Shown piece by piece: positions 41,590 to 50,234 of a DNA stretch of 64,000 nucleotides. Position 1 is the first letter of the stretch, and each line of letters starts with the position of its first letter. The position numbers and the translations under genes were made by a program. The DNA comes from Paenibacillus sp. FSL R5-0623 (GTDB lineage: Bacteria > Bacillota > Bacilli > Paenibacillales > Paenibacillaceae). Under the pieces are notes generated by a model. The model ran no database searches and had not been told where the DNA came from. It saw only the letters and a program-made list of their open reading frames with translations. The stretch is from NCBI RefSeq assembly GCF_037974265.1, contig NZ_CP150233.1:1736001-1800000 (forward strand), written 5' to 3'.

Positions 41590-42954
41590 TCATATATTAA
41601 GAATGCCGGCCGCAGCCTTCTGACCAGATATCACAGCACCTTCCATTGTGGTGAACATGGGCTGTTTAGTATAATCCCCAGCGAGGTATAACCCTTGAAT
41701 TGGAGTCACTTGTTCGGGTCGCTTGGGCTCATTGCCTGGTGAGATCCGATAAAAATTCTCATTCCCCCGAACAATCCGGTAATCCGTTACGGAAGACACA
41801 CCTTCGGCCAGTCCGATATCGACCAACCCTTGTTTGGTACGCTCCCATACTTCCTCATCAGGCAAATCAATGAGTTCGTCGGGATTAACCAGAATGATTG
41901 AAGCTCTGCCGGGCTGCCCGCGAAACGTTGTTCGGGATTGCTCCCCAAATGAACCGATGTCGGTGCCTGGCCCAAAGGTTGTACGGTCCTCGGGAAGGAG
42001 TGGCAGTTCTGATTCGAACTGTGCTGTAACATGTGGCATGGCGTCCAGACTCAAAAAGGGCTGAAACCATTCATGTTCACTGAAGTGCTCTTCAAGTAAT
42101 TGTTGGGAACGTCGGATATTGGTAGCTACAACAACACGTGTAGCGGAGAGCTGTTCACCATTTTCCAGTTCAACCCCCTTCAGACCTTCCTGATCATAGA
42201 GCAGTCGGATTACTGGGGCGTTGATTCGTACTTGTCCCCCTTTTTGCGTGATGGCAGCAGCCAAAGGCGCACACATGACATCCGTCATACCGCCAGTAAA
42301 GGCACCAATTCGCATTTTATGAATCCGAGGAATACCCGGCAGGAACAGGCCAAAGAAGGCATACGCAGAATATTTTTCAAGTGGCATGAAAAAAATGCCT
42401 GAAGATAACGGTTCAACGATTCGTTGCAGAGCCTGTTCGCTTACCCCATGCTGATTCGCAAAATCAAGTACCGATATTGAATCGAGTTCCTCGGGGCTGG
42501 ATACACACTCCTTGAAGCCAGCAGCTAAAAAAGGAATAAGTGAAGCCTTGTCGGCTGGCGTGATGAAATTATTGTTTCCCAGAACACCTGATAGTGTTTT
42601 GAGGGGAGCATGAATAACGTCAAGTCCGAATTCACCATGCTCATCGACATTTGGGTGACGGACTTCCATCGTGGTTTCCCATACCAACATATCATCAAGG
42701 TCAATGCCAGCACGTTCAAGCAGATCTGGCAGTGCTTTGTAATATCCAATGAATTTGTGGAACCCGGACTCCACCTCCATTCCCCGCTCATTCCAGTTCC
42801 CTGTGCGTCCGCCTACATAGGGGGCAGCTTCGAGGACCAGTACAGACTTTCCCTGTTCTACAAGTTCAAAGGCACAACTCAAACCTGCGAGCCCTGCACC
42901 GATGACAATAATTCGATCTTTGTTCATCTGAGAATTGTTGGGTTGTGTAGACAA
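41590..42954 (-). CDS. FAD-dependent amine-oxidase-fold oxidoreductase (phytoene-desaturase/HpnE-like)
   Basis: A 454-residue flavoprotein. Residues 14-45 form the dinucleotide-binding fold IVIGAGLAGLSCAFELVEQGK ending VLEAAPYVGGRTG. A substrate domain follows, with GIFFMPLEKYSAYAFFGLF and GAFTGGMTDVM. The C-terminal FAD motif is IQGLYLAGDYTKQPMFTTMEGAVISGQ. This matches carotenoid-desaturase-like and hydroxysqualene-dehydroxylase-like enzymes. No terpenoid synthase is nearby, so the substrate is not clear. GGAGG precedes the ATG. Confidence 0.87.
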   Translation of the reverse strand: MSTQPNNSQMNKDRIIVIGAGLAGLSCAFELVEQGKSVLVLEAAPYVGGRTGNWNERGMEVESGFHKFIGYYKALPDLLERAGIDLDDMLVWETTMEVRHPNVDEHGEFGLDVIHAPLKTLSGVLGNNNFITPADKASLIPFLAAGFKECVSSPEELDSISVLDFANQHGVSEQALQRIVEPLSSGIFFMPLEKYSAYAFFGLFLPGIPRIHKMRIGAFTGGMTDVMCAPLAAAITQKGGQVRINAPVIRLLYDQEGLKGVELENGEQLSATRVVVATNIRRSQQLLEEHFSEHEWFQPFLSLDAMPHVTAQFESELPLLPEDRTTFGPGTDIGSFGEQSRTTFRGQPGRASIILVNPDELIDLPDEEVWERTKQGLVDIGLAEGVSSVTDYRIVRGNENFYRISPGNEPKRPEQVTPIQGLYLAGDYTKQPMFTTMEGAVISGQKAAAGILNI

Positions 42955-43042
42955 TCATATTCCCTCCTTTTATATCTAATATACCCATTAATTCCTGTCC
43001 AAAAAGCTTCTATACATGATTGAGATCGAGTTATCGTAGTAC

Positions 43043-43082
43043 AAAAACAGCTCTTTGACACGAATGTGCCAAAGAGCTGTTG
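43043..43082 (-). terminator. Intrinsic terminator of spo0M
   Basis: AACAGCTCTTTG and CAAAGAGCTGTT form a 12-bp stem, followed on the minus strand by TTTTTG. Confidence 0.85.
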
Positions 43083-43095
43083 GTACAGATGACAA

Positions 43096-43869
43096 TCAGA
43101 TATGTTTGGAAATGATTTCTTCCAGTCCTTGAGCAACAGAATGCGCACCCCGCGCCAGATGTCTTTCATACAGATGCAGGCGGACGAAACTCTCATCCGT
43201 GCCCATCGCTTCCGAGAACATTCCACTGAGTCCACGAGCGCGGCGGTCGATCTGTAATAGCAGCTCCAGTGAATCGCCCATCGGATAGAACATGACTTCC
43301 AACTCATCCAGATGCCCACGGAATTTGTTTGTTGGTACATATTCGAATTCCTGAACAAATGGCAGATTGCCGCCCAGCTTTGGCGCGTAGTCATTGGTCA
43401 CTTCACGCAGTTTGAAGCCGAGGATATCCATTGCATCGAGCACGGTGTTCATGTCTTTGGTAGGAACAACATGCAGTCTGTCCCGGTCTGAGGGGTCTAC
43501 AGCACTTGAAATATCAAGGCCCGTTTCTACCCATACCTCTGCACGATGTAGCGTAATAGGCAGGTTTTCTGGTAAGTCAAATGAGAAGTCTTTCTCCAAT
43601 TTGGCTCCAGGCTGTAATGTGAAACCTTCGGTGAGCAAATATTTGGCTATAACGGCTGTTTCTTTTACTTTACGATCATCGCGCTCCCGTATGTAATGGG
43701 TTTTGATTGAAAGATAGATTCGATCTACGTTCTGTTCCACTTCTCCACCTTCAATGTACACAACCCCCGAGATGATTCCTCCAGGCGTGACCTCTGGTGT
43801 ATGCAATTCTGTATTCACTTTGGCTGCTCCAACACCTACACTGGCTAACACTTTCTTGAAAAATGACAT
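43096..43869 (-). CDS. spo0M: Sporulation control protein Spo0M
   Basis: A 257-residue arrestin-like protein. MSFFKKVLASVGVGAAKVNTEL is the Spo0M opening, and VTPGGIISGVVYIEGG begins the first beta sandwich. SFDLPENLPITLHRAEVWVETGLDIS and DYAPKLGGNLPFVQEFEYVP are further hallmarks. ATG 43869 follows TGGAGGTTG, so the longer upstream reading is not used. In Bacillus subtilis the protein influences sporulation at the Spo0 stage. It is strong evidence for a spore-forming host. Confidence 0.93.
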   Translation of the reverse strand: MSFFKKVLASVGVGAAKVNTELHTPEVTPGGIISGVVYIEGGEVEQNVDRIYLSIKTHYIRERDDRKVKETAVIAKYLLTEGFTLQPGAKLEKDFSFDLPENLPITLHRAEVWVETGLDISSAVDPSDRDRLHVVPTKDMNTVLDAMDILGFKLREVTNDYAPKLGGNLPFVQEFEYVPTNKFRGHLDELEVMFYPMGDSLELLLQIDRRARGLSGMFSEAMGTDESFVRLHLYERHLARGAHSVAQGLEEIISKHI

Positions 43870-44050
43870 GCGCTCAACCTCCAGATCAGATGGTTTATTA
43901 TATGGAATACATACGGCTTCGACCTTAATACGGAAGCTGGAAGAGAAGCGTTTCATATTTTAGCAAAGATATATCGCATATCCAAACAGGAGAATCGACG
44001 TACCTATGTCGAATGTTTAAATAAAGGGATTTTTTGTCAGGAGGAACTCT

Positions 44051-44728
44051 ATGAGCATGGAATGGTACGATATGATTGCACGACGTAATGGAGGATACAA
44101 GGGTAGAGCTTTATATACGCTGGACGGTAACTCTGCTGAAGATATTTTTGAAGAGCGGTTGATTAAGCTTCTGCCTCAGTATACATCCGTGCTCGATGCA
44201 GGCTGTGGACATGGGGAGTTTACGTTGAAAATGTCGGAACATACCGATCACATTATGGGGTTTGATAATTCGGAAGAGATGATAAAGATAGCCCAAAACA
44301 GTCTTCATTCAAGCACGATAACAACTGTGGAATTTGTCTGTGTCAGCACAAAAGAAAAGATGCCATTTGAAGATAAGCAATTTGGTCTGATCTATGATCG
44401 CAGAGGTCCAACTTCCATTATTGAGCATGGGAGATTGCTGCAAAAGGGTGGAGTCATGATTGGTATTCATACGGATATAACAAAGGTACGTGAGCGTTTG
44501 GAGAGAAATGCATTTAAGGAGATCAAGATTGAGGAATATAACGAGGCACTTATGATTTTCTCAGATGAAAAAGAGTTTGCCATCTTTCTCTCCGATATCC
44601 CCGGAAACCCGGATTATACACAGCCTGAGTACCGGGAACAGCTGGAAGTCAAGCTGAAGGAGAACCAGGTTGATGGTAGAATTGCTGTAAGAGAATGCAA
44701 GTATATTTGGCAGGCCATAAGGAGTTGA
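44051..44728 (+). CDS. Class I SAM-dependent methyltransferase
   Basis: A 225-residue methyltransferase with motif I VLDAGCGHGEFT (about 48-59), acidic motif II loop MGFDNSEEM and motif IV LIYDRRGP. GGGVMIGIH in post-motif position. CAGGAGGA precedes the ATG. It is followed after six bases by the cupin gene, so they may be one transcript. Substrate unknown; small-molecule methylation is likely. Confidence 0.88.
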   Translation: MSMEWYDMIARRNGGYKGRALYTLDGNSAEDIFEERLIKLLPQYTSVLDAGCGHGEFTLKMSEHTDHIMGFDNSEEMIKIAQNSLHSSTITTVEFVCVSTKEKMPFEDKQFGLIYDRRGPTSIIEHGRLLQKGGVMIGIHTDITKVRERLERNAFKEIKIEEYNEALMIFSDEKEFAIFLSDIPGNPDYTQPEYREQLEVKLKENQVDGRIAVRECKYIWQAIRS

Positions 44729-44734
44729 AGCCGA

Positions 44735-45175
44735 TTGAACACAGAATTTTCAGAACAGAAATATGGTGAAACGGGTGTCAAAACCAGCTTCGAACAGATG
44801 GCGAACGGGGAACAAAAATATAAAATGATAGCAGAAGATGGCAGTTATTATTGTAGAACTGTTGCCTCTCCCCACGGAGCATGGCAAAACAGTCATGTAC
44901 ATATCAACTTAACGGAGTTTTATGTGGTGCAAACCGGATGGATTGCGTATGCCAGTTATGGAGACGATCAGATGTTTTCGATTCGAGTGATGCGTGCAGG
45001 AGAGCACATCATTGTCCAACCTGGAATCCACCATAATATATACATGTCTGCACATAGCGCGATACATACCATCAAGCATGGATTGAATACCTCCAGTGAT
45101 TGGACGGCATCACCTGAGTTGGATAGGTTAACTCAATCTTTAACAGAGAAGGAGCTACTCCAGAAGTATGATTAA
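44735..45175 (+). CDS. Cupin-fold protein
   Basis: A 146-residue protein with one beta barrel of the cupin type. NSHVHINLTEFYVVQTGWIAY has the two histidines and glutamate of cupin motif 1, and GEHIIVQPGIHHNIYM has the histidine of motif 2. All four metal ligands are therefore present. TTG at 44735 with AAGGAGTTG upstream is the start. It could be an isomerase, dioxygenase or binding protein. Confidence 0.8.
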   Translation: MNTEFSEQKYGETGVKTSFEQMANGEQKYKMIAEDGSYYCRTVASPHGAWQNSHVHINLTEFYVVQTGWIAYASYGDDQMFSIRVMRAGEHIIVQPGIHHNIYMSAHSAIHTIKHGLNTSSDWTASPELDRLTQSLTEKELLQKYD

Positions 45176-45196
45176 CCAGACGGGAGGATCAGACAG

Positions 45197-45736
45197 ATGC
45201 GTAAAAGTACAATATTTTGGACTACGGGAATAACGATAATCCTCTTGGTGACTCTGCTCATATACAGCTATGTTATTCCAAGTGTGAGTGCACAGGATGT
45301 TGTGATGGCAGGTACAATCAGGCAGATTGATACGGACGCAGTTGAGGTAGAGTTAGAGATAACGCGAAAAAGAGAAGACAAGGATCGACATATGGTGTAT
45401 CCTGTTGTCCCTGGATGGGAAGGGGTCACATTCACTGAAGAACAAGATGATGCGTGGTACATGCCTTCGTCTGTCGGCAGCTCCTATCTTGATCAAGTCA
45501 TTCTGGAAAAGTATCTTAAGGCGCAGGGGAAAACCATGAACTCAGCTGATAATCTGATAGGATTTGCGATACCTGATGAGATAGGGAGCTACAAGTTGCG
45601 GTTAACGCTCAGATCTTCGGATGGAACGACTCAACCGCTTGAGAATCCCATGGTGTATTATGTTCACAACGAGCATTTGTTAGGGAAGGATCTGAGTTGG
45701 GTTACGGGTGAGAATCTGGAGATCAATAAGGAGTAA
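45197..45736 (+). CDS. Membrane-anchored hypothetical protein
   Basis: A 179-residue protein with one N-terminal hydrophobic helix (about 7-30), then a soluble extracytoplasmic domain rich in beta strands. CGGGAGGATC precedes the ATG. There is no lipobox and no clear cleavage site, so it is probably an anchored protein. Family not recognised. Confidence 0.65.
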   Translation: MRKSTIFWTTGITIILLVTLLIYSYVIPSVSAQDVVMAGTIRQIDTDAVEVELEITRKREDKDRHMVYPVVPGWEGVTFTEEQDDAWYMPSSVGSSYLDQVILEKYLKAQGKTMNSADNLIGFAIPDEIGSYKLRLTLRSSDGTTQPLENPMVYYVHNEHLLGKDLSWVTGENLEINKE

Positions 45737-45741
45737 TCCGA

Positions 45742-46284
45742 ATGATGAATGTATATGAATCGAATGAAATTACCGTACGTTTCTTGGAAACAGAAGATGA
45801 ACAACATCTGGTGAAGTGGCTGTCAGACCCGGAAGTTCTTCAATACTATGAAGGGCGTGATCGGCCGCATGACCTGGAACAGGTGAGAGAGCATTTTTAC
45901 AATCAGAAAGATGATGCTACTCGTTGTATCGTTGAATATGGAGGACATCCGATTGGATACATTCAGTTCTATAAGCTTGAGGAAGAAGAACGAACGGAGT
46001 ATGGTTATGGAGACACGGATGAGATCATCTATGGAACGGATCAGTTTATTGGTGAGGCAGACTACTGGAATAAAGGCATTGGTACACGGTTGATGCAGTC
46101 CATGCTGGCTTATCTGATTAATGAACAACAAGCCCGTAAAGTGGTTATGGACCCTCAATCCTGGAACTTGCGAGCGATATCCTGTTATGAGAAATGTGGT
46201 TTCCAAAAGATTAAGCTGTTGGAGAAACATGAGCAGCATGAAGGACAGATGCGAGATTGTTGGCTTATGGAATATACCCTGTAG
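45742..46284 (+). CDS. GNAT acetyltransferase, AAC(6')-like
   Basis: A 180-residue protein resembling aminoglycoside 6'-N-acetyltransferases such as AAC(6')-Ib. IYGTDQFIGEADYWNKGIGTRLMQSMLAYL corresponds to the GIDQ...GKGLGTKL block of that enzyme. KVVMDPQSWNLRAISCYEKCGF matches its DP-NLRAI-CYEKAGF block. Real drug resistance cannot be concluded, because chromosomal relatives often act on other amines. AAGGAG precedes the ATG; the ATG pair leaves two possible starts. Confidence 0.85.
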   Translation: MMNVYESNEITVRFLETEDEQHLVKWLSDPEVLQYYEGRDRPHDLEQVREHFYNQKDDATRCIVEYGGHPIGYIQFYKLEEEERTEYGYGDTDEIIYGTDQFIGEADYWNKGIGTRLMQSMLAYLINEQQARKVVMDPQSWNLRAISCYEKCGFQKIKLLEKHEQHEGQMRDCWLMEYTL

Positions 46285-46332
46285 ATCCTGTTTAAAGTTA
46301 TTTCGAATCATACAAACAAGGAGGAATATTGG

Positions 46333-46857
46333 ATGGATGAAAGATTTCCAATAGGACCATTTGTACACACGGGTGAAGTTACGCCCGCGCAGAGAGAGCA
46401 GTGGATTCGGGACATTGCTGAGTTGCCTGAACGCGCACGAGAAGCGGTAAAGGGACTAAGTGAAGAGCAATTAAGTCTGCCGTATCGAGAAGGTGGATGG
46501 ATGCTCAAACAGGTCATTCACCACATGGCAGATAGCCATATGAACAGTATGATACGTTTCAAGTTGGCACTGACAGAGGATACACCTACGATTCGACCTT
46601 ATTATGAAGAGCGCTGGGCTGAACTGAGTGATTCAAGAGACCTAGATGTTGAATTCTCGCTTCAGATTCTGGATGCCCTCCATCGTCGTTGGGTGTTTCT
46701 GTTAAACGCGTTGACAGATGCAGATTATGCCAAACAATTTTATCATCCCTCATCGAAAGAAACGACAAGACTGGATTACAATCTGGGCATGTATGCTTGG
46801 CATGGCAAACACCATGTTGCTCACATCACATCGCTTCGGGATCGGCTGGGAATATAG
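46333..46857 (+). CDS. yfiT: DinB-fold bacillithiol transferase-like protein (YfiT/BstA)
   Basis: A 174-residue four-helix-bundle protein. LSLPYREGGWMLKQVIHHMADSHMNS is nearly the YfiT phrase (TPYRDGGW...QVVHHLADSHMNS), and WHGKHHVAHI holds the other metal histidines. In Bacillus subtilis YfiT binds a metal and is annotated as a bacillithiol S-transferase, a detoxification role fitting this region. AAGGAGG sits before the ATG. Confidence 0.92.
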   Translation: MDERFPIGPFVHTGEVTPAQREQWIRDIAELPERAREAVKGLSEEQLSLPYREGGWMLKQVIHHMADSHMNSMIRFKLALTEDTPTIRPYYEERWAELSDSRDLDVEFSLQILDALHRRWVFLLNALTDADYAKQFYHPSSKETTRLDYNLGMYAWHGKHHVAHITSLRDRLGI

Positions 46858-46891
46858 CTAGAAAAAATATCTTGTTGAGGAGAAATTATCA

Positions 46892-47407
46892 ATGAATGTA
46901 CATATCAGACTATTAAATGAGAGCGATCCTGCAATCATATCAAAGGCGTTTCAGGAGCAGGGTTGGGGGAGATTTGCTGAGCAGTATACTCATTACTTGG
47001 CTGAACAACAGAATGGGGAACGCTTAACCTTGGTAGCCGAGTTGAATGGAGAATTTGCCGGATACGTGAATGTATTGTGGTATTCCAGCTACCCGTCTTT
47101 CAGGGAACAAGGTATTCCCGAAATTAACGATTTTAATGTGTTGATGAAGTTCCAGCGCCAAGGTATTGGTTCACGGTTGATGGACCGAGCAGAGGAAGTT
47201 ATTCTGGAACGAACGGATGTTGCAGGCATTGGTGTAGGTGTGTTTTCAGATTATGGCAAAGCGCAAGTTCTATATGCCCATCGCGGGTACATACCAGACG
47301 GTCACGGTGTACACAAACATGATCATTACATTCAGCCGGGTGAAGAAACAATTATGGACGACGATGTTGTACTATATCTTACGAAGAAGTTAAAAGCCAT
47401 GCAATAA
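46892..47407 (+). CDS. GNAT acetyltransferase
   Basis: A 171-residue GNAT. FNVLMKFQRQGIGSRLMDRAEE is motif A, and YGKAQVLYAHRGYIPDG is the C-terminal part with the conserved tyrosine. TTGAGGAG precedes the ATG. It lies directly before a ZTP riboswitch that belongs to the next transcription unit. Confidence 0.9.
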   Translation: MNVHIRLLNESDPAIISKAFQEQGWGRFAEQYTHYLAEQQNGERLTLVAELNGEFAGYVNVLWYSSYPSFREQGIPEINDFNVLMKFQRQGIGSRLMDRAEEVILERTDVAGIGVGVFSDYGKAQVLYAHRGYIPDGHGVHKHDHYIQPGEETIMDDDVVLYLTKKLKAMQ

Positions 47408-47462
47408 TTTCATAATATATACAATATGAAAGATGTCATGTATATTAGTTGTAAATATCTGT

Positions 47463-47534
47463 TATGTGTGACTGGCGTAAACGTGGAGTGAACCACGAGG
47501 GAGCACATATATTATATGCCGTACGCCTGGGCAA
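47463..47534 (+). promoter_or_regulatory. ZTP/ZMP (pfl) riboswitch aptamer
   Basis: The sequence has all parts of the pfl aptamer. GTGACTGGCG is followed by the hairpin CGTGG-AGTGA-ACCACG and GGGAGCACAT, whose CACAT pairs back with ATGTG at the 5' end. The second subdomain CCG...CGCCTGGGCA follows. The class binds AICAR 5'-phosphate or triphosphate and normally activates purine or one-carbon genes. The hairpin at 47533 overlaps its 3' end, as expected for an on-switch controlling the DJ-1/PfpI gene. Confidence 0.9.
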
Positions 47535-47570
47535 AGTGTTTGATCTTTTGATCAAACACTTTATTTATTA
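47533..47570 (+). terminator. ZTP riboswitch expression-platform terminator
   Basis: A perfect 13-bp inverted repeat (AAAGTGTTTGATC, TTTT loop) is followed by ATTTATTATTT. It starts where the aptamer ends and precedes the DJ-1/PfpI start by 30 bases. Confidence 0.85.
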
Positions 47571-47599
47571 TTTAGGGAACGAAAGGACTGGTGGCGGCA

Positions 47600-48202
47600 A
47601 TGAAAATGGCGTTTGTTTTATTTGATGGAATGACAAGCATGGATTTAGCTGGATTTTATGAAGCTGTGACTTGGCTAGCGATTCTGAAAGTAAAGGAAAA
47701 CGTATCATGGACATTCTGCGCAGATAAGGAGGAAATTTCGGATGACCGTGGGCTGAAAATGAAATCCGATGCAGTATTACCTCATCTAGGGGATTTTGAC
47801 CTAGTATTTTTTCCTGGTGGATTATCAACTAGAACGCTTCGATTTGATGAGGATTTTATGCGATGGGTCCGAACGGCAGAAAATGTCACTTATAAAATAT
47901 CTATTTGTACCGGGGCTTTACTGTTGGGAGCAGCAGGTTTCCTGAATGGAAAAAGGGCTACTACCAACTCATCTGCTTATGATTTATTGACTCCTTATTG
48001 TGCAGAAGTAATCTCAGCGCGTGTAGTGCGTGATGGTAATACGGTAACTGGTGCGGGGGTTACGGCTTCCATTGACCTGGGATTATATTTGGTCGAAATG
48101 TTAACGTCTACGGAGATCGTCCTTCAAGTTCAACAAAAACTAGAGTATCCATATTATGAAGCTGGTAATTTAAAAGATGTCTACATGCACACTAAAGGGT
48201 AG
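47600..48202 (+). CDS. DJ-1/PfpI family protein
   Basis: A 200-residue protein. MKMAFVLFDGMTSMDLAGFYEA is the family start, and the nucleophile cysteine lies in ISICTGALLLGAAG. This is the isonitrile-hydratase/transcription-cofactor-like subgroup, with RATTNSSAYDLL after it. ATG 47600 is the best start by homology; the ribosome site AAAGGAC is rather far. Its leader contains a ZTP riboswitch, so expression should rise when ZMP/ZTP builds up. A GNAT gene follows after 11 bases in the same operon. Confidence 0.88.
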   Translation: MKMAFVLFDGMTSMDLAGFYEAVTWLAILKVKENVSWTFCADKEEISDDRGLKMKSDAVLPHLGDFDLVFFPGGLSTRTLRFDEDFMRWVRTAENVTYKISICTGALLLGAAGFLNGKRATTNSSAYDLLTPYCAEVISARVVRDGNTVTGAGVTASIDLGLYLVEMLTSTEIVLQVQQKLEYPYYEAGNLKDVYMHTKG

Positions 48203-48213
48203 GGGATAAAAAG

Positions 48214-48687
48214 ATGACTATTCGCCTTTTTCAAGCGATTGATCAGCCAGCGGTGCTGAAAATGATGACGGATCATCATTTTCAATTTCCTTCGTTTATA
48301 CGCGATCAGTATCCTGCACGCTGGGATTCATTTTTAAAAATGACGGATGAACGTATCAGTGCTTATTATGTCATGGTTGACGAAGCAGATGTTGTCATAG
48401 GTCATGCTGGTTATATCTTTCAGTCTACTGTTAACCGGTATGAAATCGTTGGCGTTGTTACATGCAAATCACACCTTCGACAGGGAGTAGCACGTGGACT
48501 AATTACAAAAATATGTATAAAAATAGCTGAATTCGGTAGTGATGATGTCATGCTTTACACACTTGATCATGAAGAAAATGAAGCAGCGCTTGTATTTTAT
48601 GAACGAATGAATTTTCAAAAAGAAGGTGTCGATATGAATTATTATACCTCGGGGCTTCATAGACTTTCACTTGTTAAAACATTATAA
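48214..48687 (+). CDS. GNAT acetyltransferase
   Basis: A 157-residue GNAT with motif A VVTCKSHLRQGVARGLITKI and C-terminal ENEAALVFYERMNFQKEG. Start ATG 48214 follows GGGGATAAA. It is likely co-transcribed with the DJ-1/PfpI gene under the ZTP riboswitch, 11 bases apart. Substrate unknown. Confidence 0.87.
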   Translation: MTIRLFQAIDQPAVLKMMTDHHFQFPSFIRDQYPARWDSFLKMTDERISAYYVMVDEADVVIGHAGYIFQSTVNRYEIVGVVTCKSHLRQGVARGLITKICIKIAEFGSDDVMLYTLDHEENEAALVFYERMNFQKEGVDMNYYTSGLHRLSLVKTL

Positions 48688-48786
48688 GGGGACTTCAAAA
48701 GACTAATTGTAGTGGAAACATAAAAGTGTACTTCAGTTTAAGTTGCATGAACTTGCAAAGAAAGATGATCAAAAAGCGGTCTTGCA

Positions 48787-48795
48787 TGTTATACT
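48787..48795 (+). promoter_or_regulatory. Putative extended -10 promoter of the VOC gene
   Basis: TG-T-TATACT is a good extended -10 element 68 bases before the VOC gene; no clear -35 box. Confidence 0.4.
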
Positions 48796-48862
48796 CTATT
48801 GGAATTTGAGGAATGATAAGCAGGATGTTGAGAGATTAGATGATCAGAGGAGTGATTGATCC

Positions 48863-49246
48863 ATGTTTAGCAAAGTCGGCCAGATTATGTTGTATGTCAA
48901 TAATCAAGATGAATCACTGGCATTTTGGACTGAAGTCGCTGGATTCCACATTGTGGATGAAGTAAACCTTGACGAGGGCATGAGATGGATTGAGATTGCG
49001 CCTACCCCAGACTCGCAGACGAGTATTATTCTCCATGACAAAGAGTTCGTCGAACGGATGTCGGCGGGTGTAAATCTGGGCACACCTTCGTTAATGTTCT
49101 TCACCGATAATCTGGATCAGTTATATGCCGACTTGTCTGGTAAACATGTAACGGTCGGAGAGATAGTCGAGATGCCAACGGGGCGTGTTTTCAACTTTGC
49201 TGATAATGAAGGAAATTACTTTGCAGTTTTGGAACGGGCGAAGTAA
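48863..49246 (+). CDS. VOC superfamily protein (glyoxalase/bleomycin-resistance fold)
   Basis: A 127-residue protein of two beta-alpha-beta-beta-beta units. KVGQIMLYVNNQDESLAFWTEVAGF opens the first, and LMFFTDNLDQLYADLSGKHVTVGEI then FNFADNEGNYFAVLE make the second, with a glutamate as likely metal ligand at the end. It may bind or modify a small molecule. GGAGTG precedes the ATG. Followed by its own terminator. Confidence 0.87.
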   Translation: MFSKVGQIMLYVNNQDESLAFWTEVAGFHIVDEVNLDEGMRWIEIAPTPDSQTSIILHDKEFVERMSAGVNLGTPSLMFFTDNLDQLYADLSGKHVTVGEIVEMPTGRVFNFADNEGNYFAVLERAK

Positions 49247-49274
49247 GTTACAATTCAAAACCGCTATGCCTGTA

Positions 49275-49304
49275 AGCGATCGACAATCATGTCGGTCGTT
49301 TTTT
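49275..49304 (+). terminator. Intrinsic terminator
   Basis: CGATCGACA pairs with TGTCGGTCG (one wobble pair) around a short loop, followed by T6. Confidence 0.85.
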
Positions 49305-49370
49305 GTTGGGAAAACGCTTATGTTTTGGAGTAGAAACATGCAAGGAAAATAGAGAATTACTGGGTAAAAA

Positions 49371-49379
49371 TGTTATAAT
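49371..49379 (+). promoter_or_regulatory. Extended -10 promoter of the methyltransferase gene
   Basis: TG-T-TATAAT is a consensus extended -10 element about 90 bases before the start codon; the -35 region is poor, as often with TG-extended promoters. Confidence 0.55.
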
Positions 49380-49465
49380 AGAGTGTGGCTGATTTATTGA
49401 AAATGACGAGGAATGAATAGTCGGAAATGAAGGTTTGGATGGAGCGATTAAGGAGGAATGTGGTT

Positions 49466-50185
49466 GTGGAAAAGACGATTAAAAGTGTACAGGATCTATA
49501 TGATATGCTCGATGCGGACTTCAGATCTGCCAAGCAGTTTTGGGAACCTTTCTATGAGGATCGGAACAGACCCATCCCCTTTTTCCCAAACAAACCGGAT
49601 GAGAATCTGGTAGCACATGTGAACGCAGGTGTGCTAAGTGGTGGCAAGGCACTGGAACTGGGGTGTGGCCCGGGCAGAAATGCGTTGTATTTAACCCGCC
49701 AAGGATATCAGGTAGATGCTTATGATCTTTCAGAGACAGGTATTGCTTGGGCTAAGGAGAGGGCGGCAAAAGAGAAACTGGACGTGCATTTTGAATGTCG
49801 ATCTGTGTTCGAATTGTCCCCAGAGCAAGAATATGATCTTGTCTACGACTCGGGTTGTCTGCATCATCTGTTGCCACATCAGCGCATTCCCTACATAGAG
49901 ATGGTCCACAATGCACTCCGGCCTGGAGGATACTTTGGAATGACTTGTTTTGCTCCTGGTTATGGCGATATTGGTGGGCCTGAGATCGTTATGAATGATT
50001 GGCAGGTGTATCAAGAGAAGTCGATGCGAGGTGGTCTTGCGTTCACGGAGGAGAAGCTTCGCTACATGCTGGAAGATGGCTTTGATTGTGTCGAATTCCG
50101 TGCGATGAAGGCGATGGAGCAGCAAGAACCGTGTTTTGGTGTACCTTTTCTGTGGGCCACGTTGTGGAGAAAGTTAGATTCATAA
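49466..50185 (+). CDS. Class I SAM-dependent methyltransferase
   Basis: About 239 residues. Motif I is ALELGCGPGRNALYL, motif II DAYDLSETGI, and VYDSGCLHHLLPHQRIPYI with a PGGYFGMTCFAPG post motif is reminiscent of thiopurine/tellurite methyltransferase-like proteins. GTG 49466 is the best start, nine bases after AAGGAGG; earlier ATG and GTG codons overlap or precede that site. Substrate unknown. Confidence 0.85.
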   Translation: MEKTIKSVQDLYDMLDADFRSAKQFWEPFYEDRNRPIPFFPNKPDENLVAHVNAGVLSGGKALELGCGPGRNALYLTRQGYQVDAYDLSETGIAWAKERAAKEKLDVHFECRSVFELSPEQEYDLVYDSGCLHHLLPHQRIPYIEMVHNALRPGGYFGMTCFAPGYGDIGGPEIVMNDWQVYQEKSMRGGLAFTEEKLRYMLEDGFDCVEFRAMKAMEQQEPCFGVPFLWATLWRKLDS

Positions 50186-50234
50186 GCTTATATGGGGATA
50201 TGATCGATTGAAGATAGAGGAGGAGTGTATCGGA

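Noticed and set aside
45742..46284. Calling the AAC(6')-like GNAT a confirmed aminoglycoside resistance gene
   Set aside because: The similarity is in the acetyl-CoA and helix motifs seen by eye; no mobile context and no evidence for drug specificity.
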